From NCBI GenBank assembly GCA_947441055.1, contig CANETC010000011.1, positions 1 to 36,135 on the forward strand: 36,135 nucleotides of DNA, read 5' to 3'. Below, one piece after another: positions 1-8,402 of this stretch. This stretch comes from Cytophagaceae bacterium. Its GTDB lineage: Bacteria; Bacteroidota; Bacteroidia; Cytophagales; Flexibacteraceae. Position 1 is the stretch's first letter, and each line of letters begins with the position of its first letter. Position numbers and translations under genes: made by a program. The notes beneath the pieces were generated by a model. It had not been told where the DNA came from. It did not search any database and was given only the letters and a program-made list of their open reading frames with translations.

Positions 1-212
1 GTTAATCGTTTGCCTTTGAATTGGCCGGTGTGGGTAACAAACTCGCGATGGCGGTGTGTAAATTCGACGGAATCGAAATGGCGACTCACTTCGGAAACCC
101 TGTCTGGGTCGCCCACCGTGATGATTTTTTCGGAGAGATTTTCAGGACGGATTCCAAGATGATAAACGGCTCCATCCTGGAGAATAAGGTCGGTTTCACG
201 GATTTTTGACAT
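1..212 (-). CDS. Nucleoside phosphorylase (N-terminal part only)
   Basis: Only the first 70 or so codons are present; the gene continues beyond position 1. The translated start (MSKIRETDLILQDGAVYHLG) followed by an ITVGDPDRV stretch resembles the N-terminus of the uridine/purine phosphorylase family, where the GDPDRV-type motif lies in the phosphate-binding region. These cytosolic enzymes split nucleosides with phosphate to give a free base and (deoxy)ribose-1-phosphate. The ATG at 210-212 lies six bases after the stop of the upstream secreted endonuclease on the same strand, so the two are probably co-transcribed. That fits salvage of nucleosides from degraded external nucleic acid. Family assignment is fairly safe; substrate preference (uridine versus purine) cannot be judged from this fragment. 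Confidence 0.75.
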   Translation of the reverse strand, partial: MSKIRETDLILQDGAVYHLGIRPENLSEKIITVGDPDRVSEVSRHFDSVEFTHRHREFVTHTGQFKGKRL

Positions 213-218
213 TGTGTA

Positions 219-1817
219 TTAAGGTTTTAGGTATCGAAGTTGGCGGTTTAGACCGGGTGATTGAATGTGAATGAAGTAAAGTCCCGAATTCGCTTGGGGG
301 ATAGAAAAGGTGTTTTCATCCATGCGTTTGATCGGTCTTTCTCTTCCTAAAATATCTTTTGCCTGCAGCATTTCAGCAGAAACTTTTATGCCCTCAATTT
401 TGAAATTGCCTTCAGGATTGGAAAACAGTTTTGGGCTTGTCTGATGAATAAAATTTTTATTTTCCTGAATGAGTCCGGTTTTCCACGGAATTCTCACTGT
501 GGGTTTTAGCGGGTCATTGGTTTCAAATGCAAGTGTATCTGTCCAGGCAGCTGAAAATGTAGAATCCGGGTTTTGAATGATTCGGATTTCTGTGGCGGAA
601 TTATAAGCCAGATTGATGCTGCTGCTGCCTTCGACTTTCAGGCGGTTTTTCAGGAAGCGGATGTTTTGAATCTGTAAATTTAGTTTTCCCTCATTCCATA
701 AAGCCAAAGTTAATGGCTGGATTTCTTGTTGTGAGTACAGAATTGAATCCGATAGACCCAGCTTTCTGCGGTCAAGAGGAGAAGAGACAGCGGCAAGAAT
801 CCGAATTCGATCGGCAAACTGTGGGTAATCTGTAAATGGGTTTCGGTTGTTTTGTTCTGCAAACACCGCTTCATTTCTGGCTTTTTCTTTGGGCAATGGC
901 GAAAATTGCTTGTTCCATTGTTTGAGAATCGTTTCCTGCGGTGCAAAAAATCCGGTGTAATCTTCATAGCGGGTTACGAAATACATCATGGCCCTGGCGC
1001 AAGCACCTTTGTGCAAACCCTGTGGTTCATAAAGGCCACCGCCGTTTTTGGAAGGCGCATTTACAGCAACCGAAACCAAGGGCGCAACTGCCACACCAAA
1101 AGGAAGGTTTCCTCGGCTGTTGTTTGCGGCATCATCGGTGGAAAAAAGATGGTGCATGTCAGAACGCATCGGGGCATTCTGGCCAAACAAGCTTTGAGGA
1201 AAGGTGTGTTCACAATTGAAATTGTTGTTGACAGCAGTTGCGCGGGAATTGAACTTCGCTTTTCGGTTCGTGTAGACACAAGTAACGGTATCATTTTGGT
1301 TGTCGATGCTGGCATACATTTTATCCCGGGCCACATCATAAGAAAAGGCGGTAAATCCAGCCCCAGTGATGGTTTTCAGGGTTTGCTTCAGGGTTTCTTC
1401 TTCCTGGTTTTGGGTGCTGCTATAATACGTTTTACTGTAATTTCCCTGGCAGCGAAGCGCAATGCTATGGTCGCCGCCGTCTTCCTGCCAAGGTGTGCTG
1501 ATGATGAGGGCCGCAGGGTTTGGGGTGTTGTGAATAATCCGGCAATAGACATTCACTTGTATAATTTGGCCAGGCTCAATGCTGAGTGAAGATGTTAAAG
1601 TCGAGTAAGGTGTAGAACCATAAATTTTAAAGGGAATTGAAAGGCTGACATGGGCGGTTTGAGTCCCATTATTGCCAATTTGGATGGGCAGGGAGTCCAG
1701 AATATTTTCTGTATTGGTGCCGAAATCCAGACTAAGTGGATTTACACTGAGTGTTTGCGCATGCAGGTTGCTTGTAAGCAAAAGGCAAAAGAGGAGTGTA
1801 ATTTTCAGTAGCTGCAT
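219..1817 (-). CDS. Secreted endonuclease I family nuclease with T9SS sorting domain
   Basis: The 532-residue protein begins with a signal peptide (residues 1-21, ending LHAQ). Residues about 25-130 form an Ig-like beta domain of the ASPM/HYDIN kind, which seems to recur at about 380-450. The centre carries the endonuclease I signature: CEHTFPQS near residue 200, RSDMHHLFSTDD near 217, then NNSRGNLPFG. In this family the His and Asn residues of that region bind the catalytic Mg2+ and cleave DNA or RNA non-specifically. The last 70 or so residues look like a type A T9SS sorting domain (SNPEGNF near its start, SGLYFIHI near its end), so secretion to the cell surface is expected. It is first in a unit with the nucleoside phosphorylase six bases downstream. 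Activity on DNA versus RNA is not decidable here. Confidence 0.85.
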   Translation of the reverse strand: MQLLKITLLFCLLLTSNLHAQTLSVNPLSLDFGTNTENILDSLPIQIGNNGTQTAHVSLSIPFKIYGSTPYSTLTSSLSIEPGQIIQVNVYCRIIHNTPNPAALIISTPWQEDGGDHSIALRCQGNYSKTYYSSTQNQEEETLKQTLKTITGAGFTAFSYDVARDKMYASIDNQNDTVTCVYTNRKAKFNSRATAVNNNFNCEHTFPQSLFGQNAPMRSDMHHLFSTDDAANNSRGNLPFGVAVAPLVSVAVNAPSKNGGGLYEPQGLHKGACARAMMYFVTRYEDYTGFFAPQETILKQWNKQFSPLPKEKARNEAVFAEQNNRNPFTDYPQFADRIRILAAVSSPLDRRKLGLSDSILYSQQEIQPLTLALWNEGKLNLQIQNIRFLKNRLKVEGSSSINLAYNSATEIRIIQNPDSTFSAAWTDTLAFETNDPLKPTVRIPWKTGLIQENKNFIHQTSPKLFSNPEGNFKIEGIKVSAEMLQAKDILGRERPIKRMDENTFSIPQANSGLYFIHIQSPGLNRQLRYLKP

Positions 1818-2021
1818 TTGAAGAAAAGGAAGTAAAGGAATGCAAAATTTTTCGTGTTATGAGAGAAATTGATTGATCTTGGTTGAAAGTAGAATGACAA
1901 GCATCAGGCTTTATTTGCATGAAAATCAGATGTAGGGTTTTTTCATTTGTGTTGCTTTGCTTTCAATTGTCTGCCTTTCCTTTGCATCCGATTAATTCTA
2001 AAAATGTTAACAATCCAAAAA

Positions 2022-2918
2022 ATGAAGAAATTAATGGTGCTGGCGCTGGCAGTTTTTGCCTGGTCGTGTGGAAAGGTAGAAGACTCCCGTGAATACAAGG
2101 AATTGCTTGCGAAATACGATTCCGTTGTGGCCATCAGTTCGGGCCGTGCCGGTGAAAATGCAGAACTCAACAGCATTATTTCAGAAATAGAAGCCAACCT
2201 GGACTCAGTTTCCAAGGACCAGGATATGGTTTCAGAACTGAACAAAGAGGGTTATGAAAACCAGAAGGAGAAAATTGATGCGATGATTACCGGCATCAAT
2301 AGTTACATGGAAAAGAACAAGGCGAAAATGGTAGCCTTGGAAAAAAAGGTAAAGAAATCGGGCAAGGCCAATTCTGCTTTACAGAAAATGGTTGAAAACC
2401 TGAAGAAGCAAATCATTCAAAAAGAAGAGCAGCTTGTGGCCATGCAATCTACCATTCAGGGTCTGGAGGTGAAGGTGGGTGAATTAAACCAGACTGTAGC
2501 AGTAAAGGATCAGGAAATTGCCGCTAAAACCGAAGAAATTTCCAAGAAGGACAATGAATTGGTAGAGCGTCAGAAGACCATTGATAACAAGGAAAATGAG
2601 CTGACTACTGGCTACATCGCATATGGAAGCAAGAAGGAATTGGCTGAAAAAGGCATCATTAAAAAGGAAGGAGGTGTGCTTGGCATGGGAAAAGTGTTGA
2701 AGCTTTCAGATCGCCCAGACAATACCAAATTCCGTAAAATCAACATTAAGACTTTGTCGGAAATCCGATTGGGAATGGTGAAAAAGAAGAAAATGGTTTC
2801 TTCCCATCCCGACAATTCCTACTACTATACAATTTCAGGTGAAGAGGTTTTTATAAAAATTACCGACTACAACAAGTTCTGGAGCCTGACAAAATATTGT
2901 GTCATTGAGGTGGATTGA
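2022..2918 (+). CDS. Coiled-coil lipoprotein of unknown function
   Basis: I chose the ATG at 2022 because it starts a short lipoprotein-like signal (MKKLMVLALAVFAWSC); the open frame extends upstream to 1947 but adds an implausible N-terminus. The product is about 298 residues. Residues about 25-200 are rich in Lys, Glu and Gln with regular hydrophobic spacing (QKMVENLKKQIIQKEEQLVA) and should form a long coiled coil. The last 90 or so residues form a basic, beta-rich segment containing a KKKKM run. The mature protein is probably lipid-anchored with its helical stalk in the periplasm. It is a single-gene unit ending in a strong terminator. I do not recognise a named family; it resembles lipoproteins of unknown function that are common in Bacteroidota. 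Confidence 0.7.
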   Translation: MKKLMVLALAVFAWSCGKVEDSREYKELLAKYDSVVAISSGRAGENAELNSIISEIEANLDSVSKDQDMVSELNKEGYENQKEKIDAMITGINSYMEKNKAKMVALEKKVKKSGKANSALQKMVENLKKQIIQKEEQLVAMQSTIQGLEVKVGELNQTVAVKDQEIAAKTEEISKKDNELVERQKTIDNKENELTTGYIAYGSKKELAEKGIIKKEGGVLGMGKVLKLSDRPDNTKFRKINIKTLSEIRLGMVKKKKMVSSHPDNSYYYTISGEEVFIKITDYNKFWSLTKYCVIEVD

Positions 2919-2940
2919 ATGAATTGATTAAGGAAAAGAG

Positions 2941-2974
2941 AAAGCCTGGCGGATGATTCTGTCAGGCTTTTTTT
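2941..2974. terminator. Bidirectional rho-independent terminator
   Basis: The arms AAAGCCTG (2941-2948) and CAGGCTTT (2963-2970) form an 8-bp stem. On the plus strand it is followed by a run of T. On the minus strand it leads into a T-rich stretch. It lies between the convergent lipoprotein gene (ends 2918) and membrane-protein gene (ends 2990), so it can stop both. Confidence 0.8.
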
Positions 2975-2989
2975 ATGGAAAACGGTTGT

Positions 2990-5029
2990 TTAAAACTCTT
3001 CAAGAATCTTTTCCGGGTCTATTTCCCAAAATTCTAGGTTTTCCTTTGAGCTAATCAATATCGATTTGGCTTTGGGTCTTAGCCAATTCAGACTTGGGGA
3101 ATCATTGCCTTTATCCACCCATAGATACTGAATTTTGAAAGTCTTAATAAAACGCAGCTGAAGTTTCCACTTGTCTTCTTCATTTTTGAAAGAATCGTCT
3201 GATTCAGAAAATAAAAAAAACGGAAGTTGCTTTACCTGTCCTTCTCTGGATGATTTTACCCAACTAGAGTCTTCAAAAATGCTTACCGGAGTAGAAATGG
3301 CATCTGGAAATTCAAATAGCAAAGGAAAGCCCGTTTGGATATGAAGCGGAAATGGATAAAATGGTCTTTCAGAAAAGTACGCTGAAAAGCGGTTTCCCGT
3401 GCTGGTTTCCATTTTTTTTGAGATTAACTGGTAAAAGTTAAGATCAAATGGGATTACTCGTTGAAATCTAAAAGTGAAAAAGGTAACGGCCAGTAAGGCC
3501 AAAGAAGGAATAAGTGGAAAGAACTTTTTATCAAACGCTGGGATCAAACCTTTCTCTTTTTCTCCTTCTTGAAATAAGAAGAAAGCACAAAATGTAAAAG
3601 CGGCTGTGCTTACCATGGTATAGATTTGCTCGAAATCCATGTGGTTGGTTAATCGGTTTCCAAGGCCGGCAAGCAGACATAAAATAAAAATGCCAATCAA
3701 TAAATAGCTGATGTTTTTCTGCCAGGCCTGTCTGATGTAGGGCCGGATGGCCAGAAAAGTCAGTATGAAAAAAAGGACTTCCACATATTCAGGTTTGGTA
3801 ATCTGGGCGGGAAAAAGCATCACCAATCCTTTGCTGCTTATTTTTGAAAAAAAGTAGGGGATAAGCAATAGGCTTGATTTTGAGCTGTTTACTAAAATCG
3901 AAAGCAGGATGAATGGAAGCCAATACCCATATCCTAAATTGAAAACGGCCTCTCTGAAATACGAGACGGCTTGGTTTGCAAAATCTAAAACCGTTATGGA
4001 TTGGATGCTGAGTTCTGCAGAAGCAGATTTATTAAATGACAGCATTAATCCATAGATTCCAGCAATTATAAATGGGCTAAGAATTAAAAGGGCTGGTTTT
4101 TGCTTGAGGAGCGAAGCTCTTTCTTTAATTCCATTAAACGCCCATAAAATCACCAAAGCTGGGGCAAATAAAACATTTGCTTGAAGGGCCAGAATTGAAA
4201 ACACAAGCAATAAATTCTTGTTGTGCCGAATAATAAAAAGGAAGGCCAGGATTGAAATTAAAAGGCAAATTTTTAGTCCGCCTAAGTCCAGCGTATTGAA
4301 CAAAAAGAAATCATTGAAAAAGAGCAGTTTCCCGTTTGCAAAAAGGACTGCAAGGCTGAGTGCAATTGATAAGGCGATGGGGTATTTTAAGGATTTGGCT
4401 ATTGCCATAAAACCCATGGCTGCCATTGCCATAAAAAAGACAGAAAGAATGAAGGTCAAATTGAATAGTTCGCTTGTTCCAAATAGTTTACCCCAACCTA
4501 CGATTGCCCATAATTCGGTAAAATGGTAAAGGTTGAATTTGAATAATTCAGGAAAGAAGATTGCTCCACCAAAATTTGCCGTTTCATGGCCTGAAAATTG
4601 CATTCCAAAAGCAGTAGATGAATAACTGATGTTGTCGATAAATGGATAATGATCGATTTGGAGGTAGTTGGAGCTGTAGGACCGAACAAAATACCAGACA
4701 CTGAAAAGCAGGATTGCCGAAATGCCAATAAGAGGTTTCCAGTCTTCAGTTTTGTAGGAGATGCTTGCGTTTTGTTTTGGTCTGCTTAGTGGATAGAGGA
4801 TCACAAGAAGATTTAACCATTGAACCGTAACTCCTTTGCAAACCCAGATGGCGATGAGGGATTCAAAAACAAAATATCCAAGAATTGTGGTGACAAAAAT
4901 CCTTTCCATCAATTGAAATGGACGATACCTTGATTCCAGGATTTTCATGGGCAAATAACCCATGATGCCGATAATTATTAAAGCCAAAGCATTGAATCCT
5001 AAAACTTTAAAAATTAATCCTGAAATCAT
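2990..5029 (-). CDS. Large polytopic inner-membrane protein, function unknown
   Basis: The 679-residue product has many hydrophobic segments spread over residues 1-540, probably a dozen or more membrane spans (for example LIIIGIMGYLPM near the start and LLIGIFILCLLAGLG near 450). A soluble tail of about 130 residues follows, containing aromatic and acidic patches and ending EKILEEF. The overall plan of a multi-span body and a C-terminal soluble domain is like GT-C glycosyltransferases or O-antigen/lipid-carrier-dependent enzymes, but I cannot see a defining catalytic motif. It is a solitary minus-strand gene facing the coiled-coil lipoprotein, with the terminator between them. The start at 5029 is the first Met and leads directly into a membrane span. 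Function is left open. Confidence 0.7.
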   Translation of the reverse strand: MISGLIFKVLGFNALALIIIGIMGYLPMKILESRYRPFQLMERIFVTTILGYFVFESLIAIWVCKGVTVQWLNLLVILYPLSRPKQNASISYKTEDWKPLIGISAILLFSVWYFVRSYSSNYLQIDHYPFIDNISYSSTAFGMQFSGHETANFGGAIFFPELFKFNLYHFTELWAIVGWGKLFGTSELFNLTFILSVFFMAMAAMGFMAIAKSLKYPIALSIALSLAVLFANGKLLFFNDFFLFNTLDLGGLKICLLISILAFLFIIRHNKNLLLVFSILALQANVLFAPALVILWAFNGIKERASLLKQKPALLILSPFIIAGIYGLMLSFNKSASAELSIQSITVLDFANQAVSYFREAVFNLGYGYWLPFILLSILVNSSKSSLLLIPYFFSKISSKGLVMLFPAQITKPEYVEVLFFILTFLAIRPYIRQAWQKNISYLLIGIFILCLLAGLGNRLTNHMDFEQIYTMVSTAAFTFCAFFLFQEGEKEKGLIPAFDKKFFPLIPSLALLAVTFFTFRFQRVIPFDLNFYQLISKKMETSTGNRFSAYFSERPFYPFPLHIQTGFPLLFEFPDAISTPVSIFEDSSWVKSSREGQVKQLPFFLFSESDDSFKNEEDKWKLQLRFIKTFKIQYLWVDKGNDSPSLNWLRPKAKSILISSKENLEFWEIDPEKILEEF

Positions 5030-5190
5030 GAATCTGCCGAAATTGGTTTTTTGCCGAGCGGTAAAAGTAGGGAAATGGTCTTGAAATTTGGCTTTTTACT
5101 ATTTGCTTGGGCATCGAATTGTTTTGAAATTGTTTCGATTCCGGCTCATTTTTTATGAACTGTATTGCGTGAAGGACAGAAGCGGAAATC

Positions 5191-5254
5191 GTGGGGACTT
5201 GGCCCCACATTGCAGCGAATGGCCTGACCCAGGGCGCAGCCCGGGGGCACGCCC
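5191..5254. other. GC-rich intergenic segment with two stem-loops
   Basis: Within AT-rich intergenic DNA lies a markedly GC-rich patch. One hairpin has GTGGGG (5191-5196) paired with CCCCAC (5203-5208). The second has GGGCG (5232-5236) paired with CGCCC (5250-5254), enclosing a nested GCCC/GGGC pairing. It sits between the divergent membrane-protein and paa genes, upstream of the paa promoter. It contains no supported gene; the short open frame across it looks incidental. It may be a dispersed palindromic repeat unit. Confidence 0.5.
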
Positions 5255-5263
5255 TAAATTGCA

Positions 5264-5294
5264 TTTGTAATTTAACTAACAAGCGTTAGTTTTG
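5264..5294 (+). promoter_or_regulatory. Bacteroidota-type promoter of the paa operon
   Basis: TTTG (5264-5267), then exactly 19 bases, then TAGTTTTG (5287-5294) is a full match to the Bacteroidota primary-sigma consensus TTTG-N19-TANNTTTG. Transcription should begin near 5301. This places the in-frame GTG at 5294 upstream of the transcript start, so it affects the choice of paaE start. Confidence 0.75.
5274..5291. promoter_or_regulatory. Palindromic operator inside the paa promoter
   Basis: AACTAAC (5274-5280), spacer AAGC, GTTAGTT (5285-5291) is a perfect 7+7 inverted repeat. It fills the space between the -33 and -7 boxes and overlaps the latter, the classic place for a repressor. The core CTAACAAGCGTTAG matches nine of the ten defined positions in the site I recall for the TetR-family PaaR of Thermus (CNAACGNNCGTTNG). 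No TetR gene lies in this window, so the cognate regulator would be elsewhere. Confidence 0.65.
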
Positions 5295-5314
5295 TGCCTG
5301 TAACCATTTCAAAT

Positions 5315-6391
5315 TTGGCTCAGCATTTTACTCCCATCGCAGTCCGTTCTGTTGAAAAAAACACAGAGGATTGTGTGCTCGTTTCTTTCGATGTTCCTGA
5401 TGAAAAAAAACAGGATTTTCGCTTTAGTGCCGGGCAGCACCTGACTTTACGCCGGGAAATCGGCGGTGAGGAAGTGAGGCGAAGTTATTCGATTTGCTCG
5501 GCGCCCGGAAGTGGGAACTGGCAGGTTGCGATCAAGCAGATTCCGGAGGGAGTTTTTTCTCGATTTGCCAATCAGGAACTTCGCGCTGGCGATGTGCTCG
5601 ATGTGATGGCGCCGCATGGGAATTTTACCCTTGAGCCAAGTGCAGATAAACCCGCGGTTTATGTGGGATTTGCTGCCGGAAGCGGAATTACGCCTTTGAT
5701 TTCGCACATTCACGATAAGCTTGAAAATGAGCCTTCGGCCCATTTCGTGCTGTTTTATACCAGTCAAACTGCGGCTTCCATCATTTTGAAAGAGGAGCTT
5801 GAGGGACTGAAAAACCGCTACCTCAGCAGATTTGAACCCTACTTTTTTCTCACACGGGAGGAGCGTGACATTGAATTTTACAATGGTCGGATTGATGGGG
5901 AAAAACTGGAGCACATCGCCAAGTTTATTCTTGACCTTCCTTCCGTTGACCATTTTCTTCTTTGCGGGCCTGAAGACATGATTTTCATGATTCGGGATTT
6001 TCTTAAAGCCCAGGGTGTAGAAGAAAATCGGATTCATTTTGAGCTGTTTGTAAGCAATGCTGCTTTGCAAAATAAAGCCAAAGTGAGGCCGGTGGAGGCC
6101 GAGTCTGGAGTCGGTACAGAAGTAATGGTGCGCGAGGGAGGGAAAAATTTCCGCTTCCGAATGAGCCAGAATTCCGAGAGCGTTTTGGAAGCAGCTCTCA
6201 AACACAATTCGGGGCTGCCATTTGCCTGTAAAGGTGGCGTTTGTTGCACTTGCCGGGCGAAACTAATCGAGGGTAAAGTTCATATGGCAGTGAATTATGC
6301 ATTAGAAAAAGAAGAGTTGGAGGCTGGGTATATTCTTACTTGTCAGGCCGTTCCGCTCACAGAAACAATAACCGTAGATTTTGATCAGTAA
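5315..6391 (+). CDS. paaE: Phenylacetyl-CoA 1,2-epoxidase reductase subunit PaaE
   Basis: PaaE passes electrons from NAD(P)H through FAD and a [2Fe-2S] cluster to the di-iron subunit PaaA. An FAD-binding barrel with [11 protein letters not shown] and an NAD(P)-binding part with [14 protein letters not shown] are visible. The C-terminal plant-type ferredoxin domain has CKGGVCCTC plus a Cys in YILTCQ, giving the Cx4Cx2C...C ligand set (about residues 305, 310, 313 and 343). I favour the TTG at 5315 ([10 protein letters not shown], 358 residues, close to the usual 356) because the promoter's -7 box ends at 5294; the longer frame begins with GTG at 5294. It is first in a paaEABCD unit, whereas E. 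coli has the order A-B-C-D-E. The stop lies seven bases before paaA. Confidence 0.92.
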   Translation: MAQHFTPIAVRSVEKNTEDCVLVSFDVPDEKKQDFRFSAGQHLTLRREIGGEEVRRSYSICSAPGSGNWQVAIKQIPEGVFSRFANQELRAGDVLDVMAPHGNFTLEPSADKPAVYVGFAAGSGITPLISHIHDKLENEPSAHFVLFYTSQTAASIILKEELEGLKNRYLSRFEPYFFLTREERDIEFYNGRIDGEKLEHIAKFILDLPSVDHFLLCGPEDMIFMIRDFLKAQGVEENRIHFELFVSNAALQNKAKVRPVEAESGVGTEVMVREGGKNFRFRMSQNSESVLEAALKHNSGLPFACKGGVCCTCRAKLIEGKVHMAVNYALEKEELEAGYILTCQAVPLTETITVDFDQ

Positions 6392-6398
6392 TACAATT

Positions 6399-7346
6399 AT
6401 GGAAATTGACATCAATCGCCTGGACCTGGAATTTCAGGCCAAAATTGACAGCGGAAAAACCATCGAGCCCAAGGACTGGATGCCGGAGAAATACCGCAAG
6501 ACCCACATCCGGCAGATTTCTCAGCATGCACATTCTGAGATTGTGGGCATGTTGCCGGAAGGAAACTGGATTACCCGCGCCCCTTCACTTCGCCGAAAAG
6601 TAACCTTGCTTGCTAAGGTACAGGATGAAGGCGGACATGGTTTGTATCTATATTCTGCCTGTGAAACGCTCGGCATTTCCCGTGATGAGCTTTTCGAACA
6701 GTTGCACAGCGGAAAAGCCAAATATTCATCCATCTTTAATTATCCGGCAGTTACCTGGGCGGACATGGGTGCTGTTGGCTGGTTGGTTGATGGCGCTGCC
6801 ATTATGAACCAAGTGATGCTGACAAGAACCTCTTTTGGTCCATATGCCCGCGCTATGGTGCGTATTTGCAAGGAGGAAAGTTTTCACCAGCGCCAGGGCT
6901 TTGAAATTATGCTCAGTCTCTGCAATGGAACCGCGGTTCAGAAACACATGGCGCAGGAATCACTCAACCGCTGGTGGTGGCCTTCGTTGATGATGTTCGG
7001 TCCTCGGGATGAGGAATCTACCCATACCGAGCAGGCCATCAAATGGAAAATAAAGCTAAAAACCAACGATGAACTTCGGCAGCAGTTTGTGGATCAGACA
7101 GTTCCGCAAATTGAATTGCTGGGACTTGAACTTCCAGATCCGGCCATCAAATGGAATGAGGAAAGGGGCCATTATGATTTCGGTCCAATCAACTGGGATG
7201 AATTCTGGCGCGTGGTTGGGGGCAATGGTCCCTGCAACCGTGAGCGTTTGGCTGCCAGAAAGGAGGCCTGGGAAAAAGGTGCCTGGGTGCGCGAAGCGGC
7301 ACTCGCCTATGCTGAAAAGCAGGAGAATCTTAGGGAAGCTGTTTAA
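6399..7346 (+). CDS. paaA: Phenylacetyl-CoA 1,2-epoxidase catalytic subunit PaaA
   Basis: PaaA is the di-iron oxygenase subunit that inserts oxygen into phenylacetyl-CoA to form the ring 1,2-epoxide, the key aerobic step of phenylacetate breakdown. The 315-residue product has the usual length. It shows two ExxH iron-ligand motifs, DEGGH (E77, H80) and EESFH (E160, H163), plus conserved stretches such as [17 protein letters not shown] and [16 protein letters not shown] chose the ATG at 6399; the frame can be read from a TTG at 6381, but that overlaps paaE and adds an unconserved MISNTI. It is followed after 19 bases by paaB. The full set A-E needed for the epoxidase is present here; ring-isomerising and beta-oxidation genes are not. 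Confidence 0.95.
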   Translation: MEIDINRLDLEFQAKIDSGKTIEPKDWMPEKYRKTHIRQISQHAHSEIVGMLPEGNWITRAPSLRRKVTLLAKVQDEGGHGLYLYSACETLGISRDELFEQLHSGKAKYSSIFNYPAVTWADMGAVGWLVDGAAIMNQVMLTRTSFGPYARAMVRICKEESFHQRQGFEIMLSLCNGTAVQKHMAQESLNRWWWPSLMMFGPRDEESTHTEQAIKWKIKLKTNDELRQQFVDQTVPQIELLGLELPDPAIKWNEERGHYDFGPINWDEFWRVVGGNGPCNRERLAARKEAWEKGAWVREAALAYAEKQENLREAV

Positions 7347-7365
7347 ACCAAAAAGAATCACGACC

Positions 7366-7650
7366 ATGAAAAAAGAATGGCCCGTTTGGGAAGTTTTCAT
7401 TCGCAGCAGATCCGGTCTTGACCACCGCCATGCCGGCAGTGTGCATGCCGCTGATGCAAAAATGGCCCTCGAAAATGCGCGCGATGTGTACACCCGCCGT
7501 CAGGAAGGAGTTAGCATATGGGTTGTGCCTTCGGCATCGATTACAGCCTCTGATCCTGAAGAAGGCGGAGAGCTTTTTGAACCGGCGAAGGACAAGGTTT
7601 ACCGCCACCCGACTTTCTATGATTTGCCAGACGAACTCACCCACATGTAA
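7366..7650 (+). CDS. paaB: Phenylacetyl-CoA 1,2-epoxidase subunit PaaB
   Basis: This 94-residue protein begins MKKEWPVWEVFIRSRSGLDHRHAGSVHA after the conventional pattern of PaaB (about 95 residues in E. coli). It also has the DAKMALENARDVYTRR segment and a C-terminal YRHPTFYDLPDE. PaaB bridges the PaaAC heterodimers of the epoxidase and has no known catalytic residues. The open frame extends far upstream, but that part overlaps paaA in another frame, so the ATG at 7366 is the real start. Its stop overlaps the paaC start (TAATG at 7648-7652), implying coupled translation. Confidence 0.93.
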   Translation: MKKEWPVWEVFIRSRSGLDHRHAGSVHAADAKMALENARDVYTRRQEGVSIWVVPSASITASDPEEGGELFEPAKDKVYRHPTFYDLPDELTHM

Positions 7651-8402
7651 TGAATAAATCCCTTTACGATTATTTGATTTTGCTGGGCGATAGTCCGCTC
7701 ATTCTGGGACACAGGCTTTCGGAACTTTGCGGACATGGGCCAAACCTTGAAACCGATATTGCCTTAAGCAACATTGCCCTTGATCTTTTTGGTCAGGTTC
7801 GAAATTGGTTTCAATATGCCGCGGAAATTCACGGCGAAGGCAAAACGGAGGATGACATTGCCTTTTTGCGTTACGAGCATGAGTACAGAAATGTCATTCT
7901 CACAGAACAACCCAACAAGGATTTTGCATGGGTAATTGCCCGGCAATTTTATTTTGATGCCTGGCATTACTCTTTGCTGACGCAACTCTGTGAAAGCCGA
8001 GACGAACGCATTTCAGCCATTGCTGCGAAATCCATTAAAGAAGTGACTTACCATAGGCGTTTCTCTTCTGAGTGGGTAAAACGACTTGGCGATGGAACTG
8101 AAGAAAGTCGTGCCCGCATGGAGAATGCAATCGCGCATTTTGCCATGTACAAAGGCGAACTTTTTGAGGAAACCAATGTGGAGAAGGAGATGTTTGCCTC
8201 AGGAACTGGTGCAGATTTCAAAGTCCTGAAAGCACAATTTGAATCCTTTACCAATGAAGTTCTGAATGAAGCCGGACTTGAAATTCCACAAATAGACTGG
8301 ACGCAGCGGGGTGGTAAACATGGTGTTCATTCCGAGCATCTTGGGTACATACTGGCTGATCTTCAATACATGCAAAGGGCATATCCCGGAATGCAATGGT
8401 AG
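7650..8402 (+). CDS. paaC: Phenylacetyl-CoA 1,2-epoxidase structural subunit PaaC
   Basis: PaaC is the ferritin-like partner of PaaA; it has the helical fold but is thought to play a structural role. The 250-residue length matches the family (about 248). Typical segments are LGDSPLILGHRLSELCGHGP near the start, ALDLFGQVRNWFQYAAE, and AYPGMQW at the very end. The start codon overlaps the paaB stop. Its own stop at 8400-8402 overlaps the paaD start region, so paaB, C and D appear translationally linked. Confidence 0.94.
   Translation: MNKSLYDYLILLGDSPLILGHRLSELCGHGPNLETDIALSNIALDLFGQVRNWFQYAAEIHGEGKTEDDIAFLRYEHEYRNVILTEQPNKDFAWVIARQFYFDAWHYSLLTQLCESRDERISAIAAKSIKEVTYHRRFSSEWVKRLGDGTEESRARMENAIAHFAMYKGELFEETNVEKEMFASGTGADFKVLKAQFESFTNEVLNEAGLEIPQIDWTQRGGKHGVHSEHLGYILADLQYMQRAYPGMQW

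Noticed and set aside
852-1589. 245-codon plus-strand open frame
   Set aside because: It runs opposite to the endonuclease I gene, whose signal peptide, catalytic motifs and sorting domain are clear; its own translation has no recognisable family.
5088-5270. 60-codon open frame upstream of paaE
   Set aside because: It crosses the GC-rich hairpins and the paa promoter and has no protein-like features.
5447-6205. 252-codon minus-strand open frame
   Set aside because: It is antisense to paaE, whose cofactor motifs and operon context are secure.
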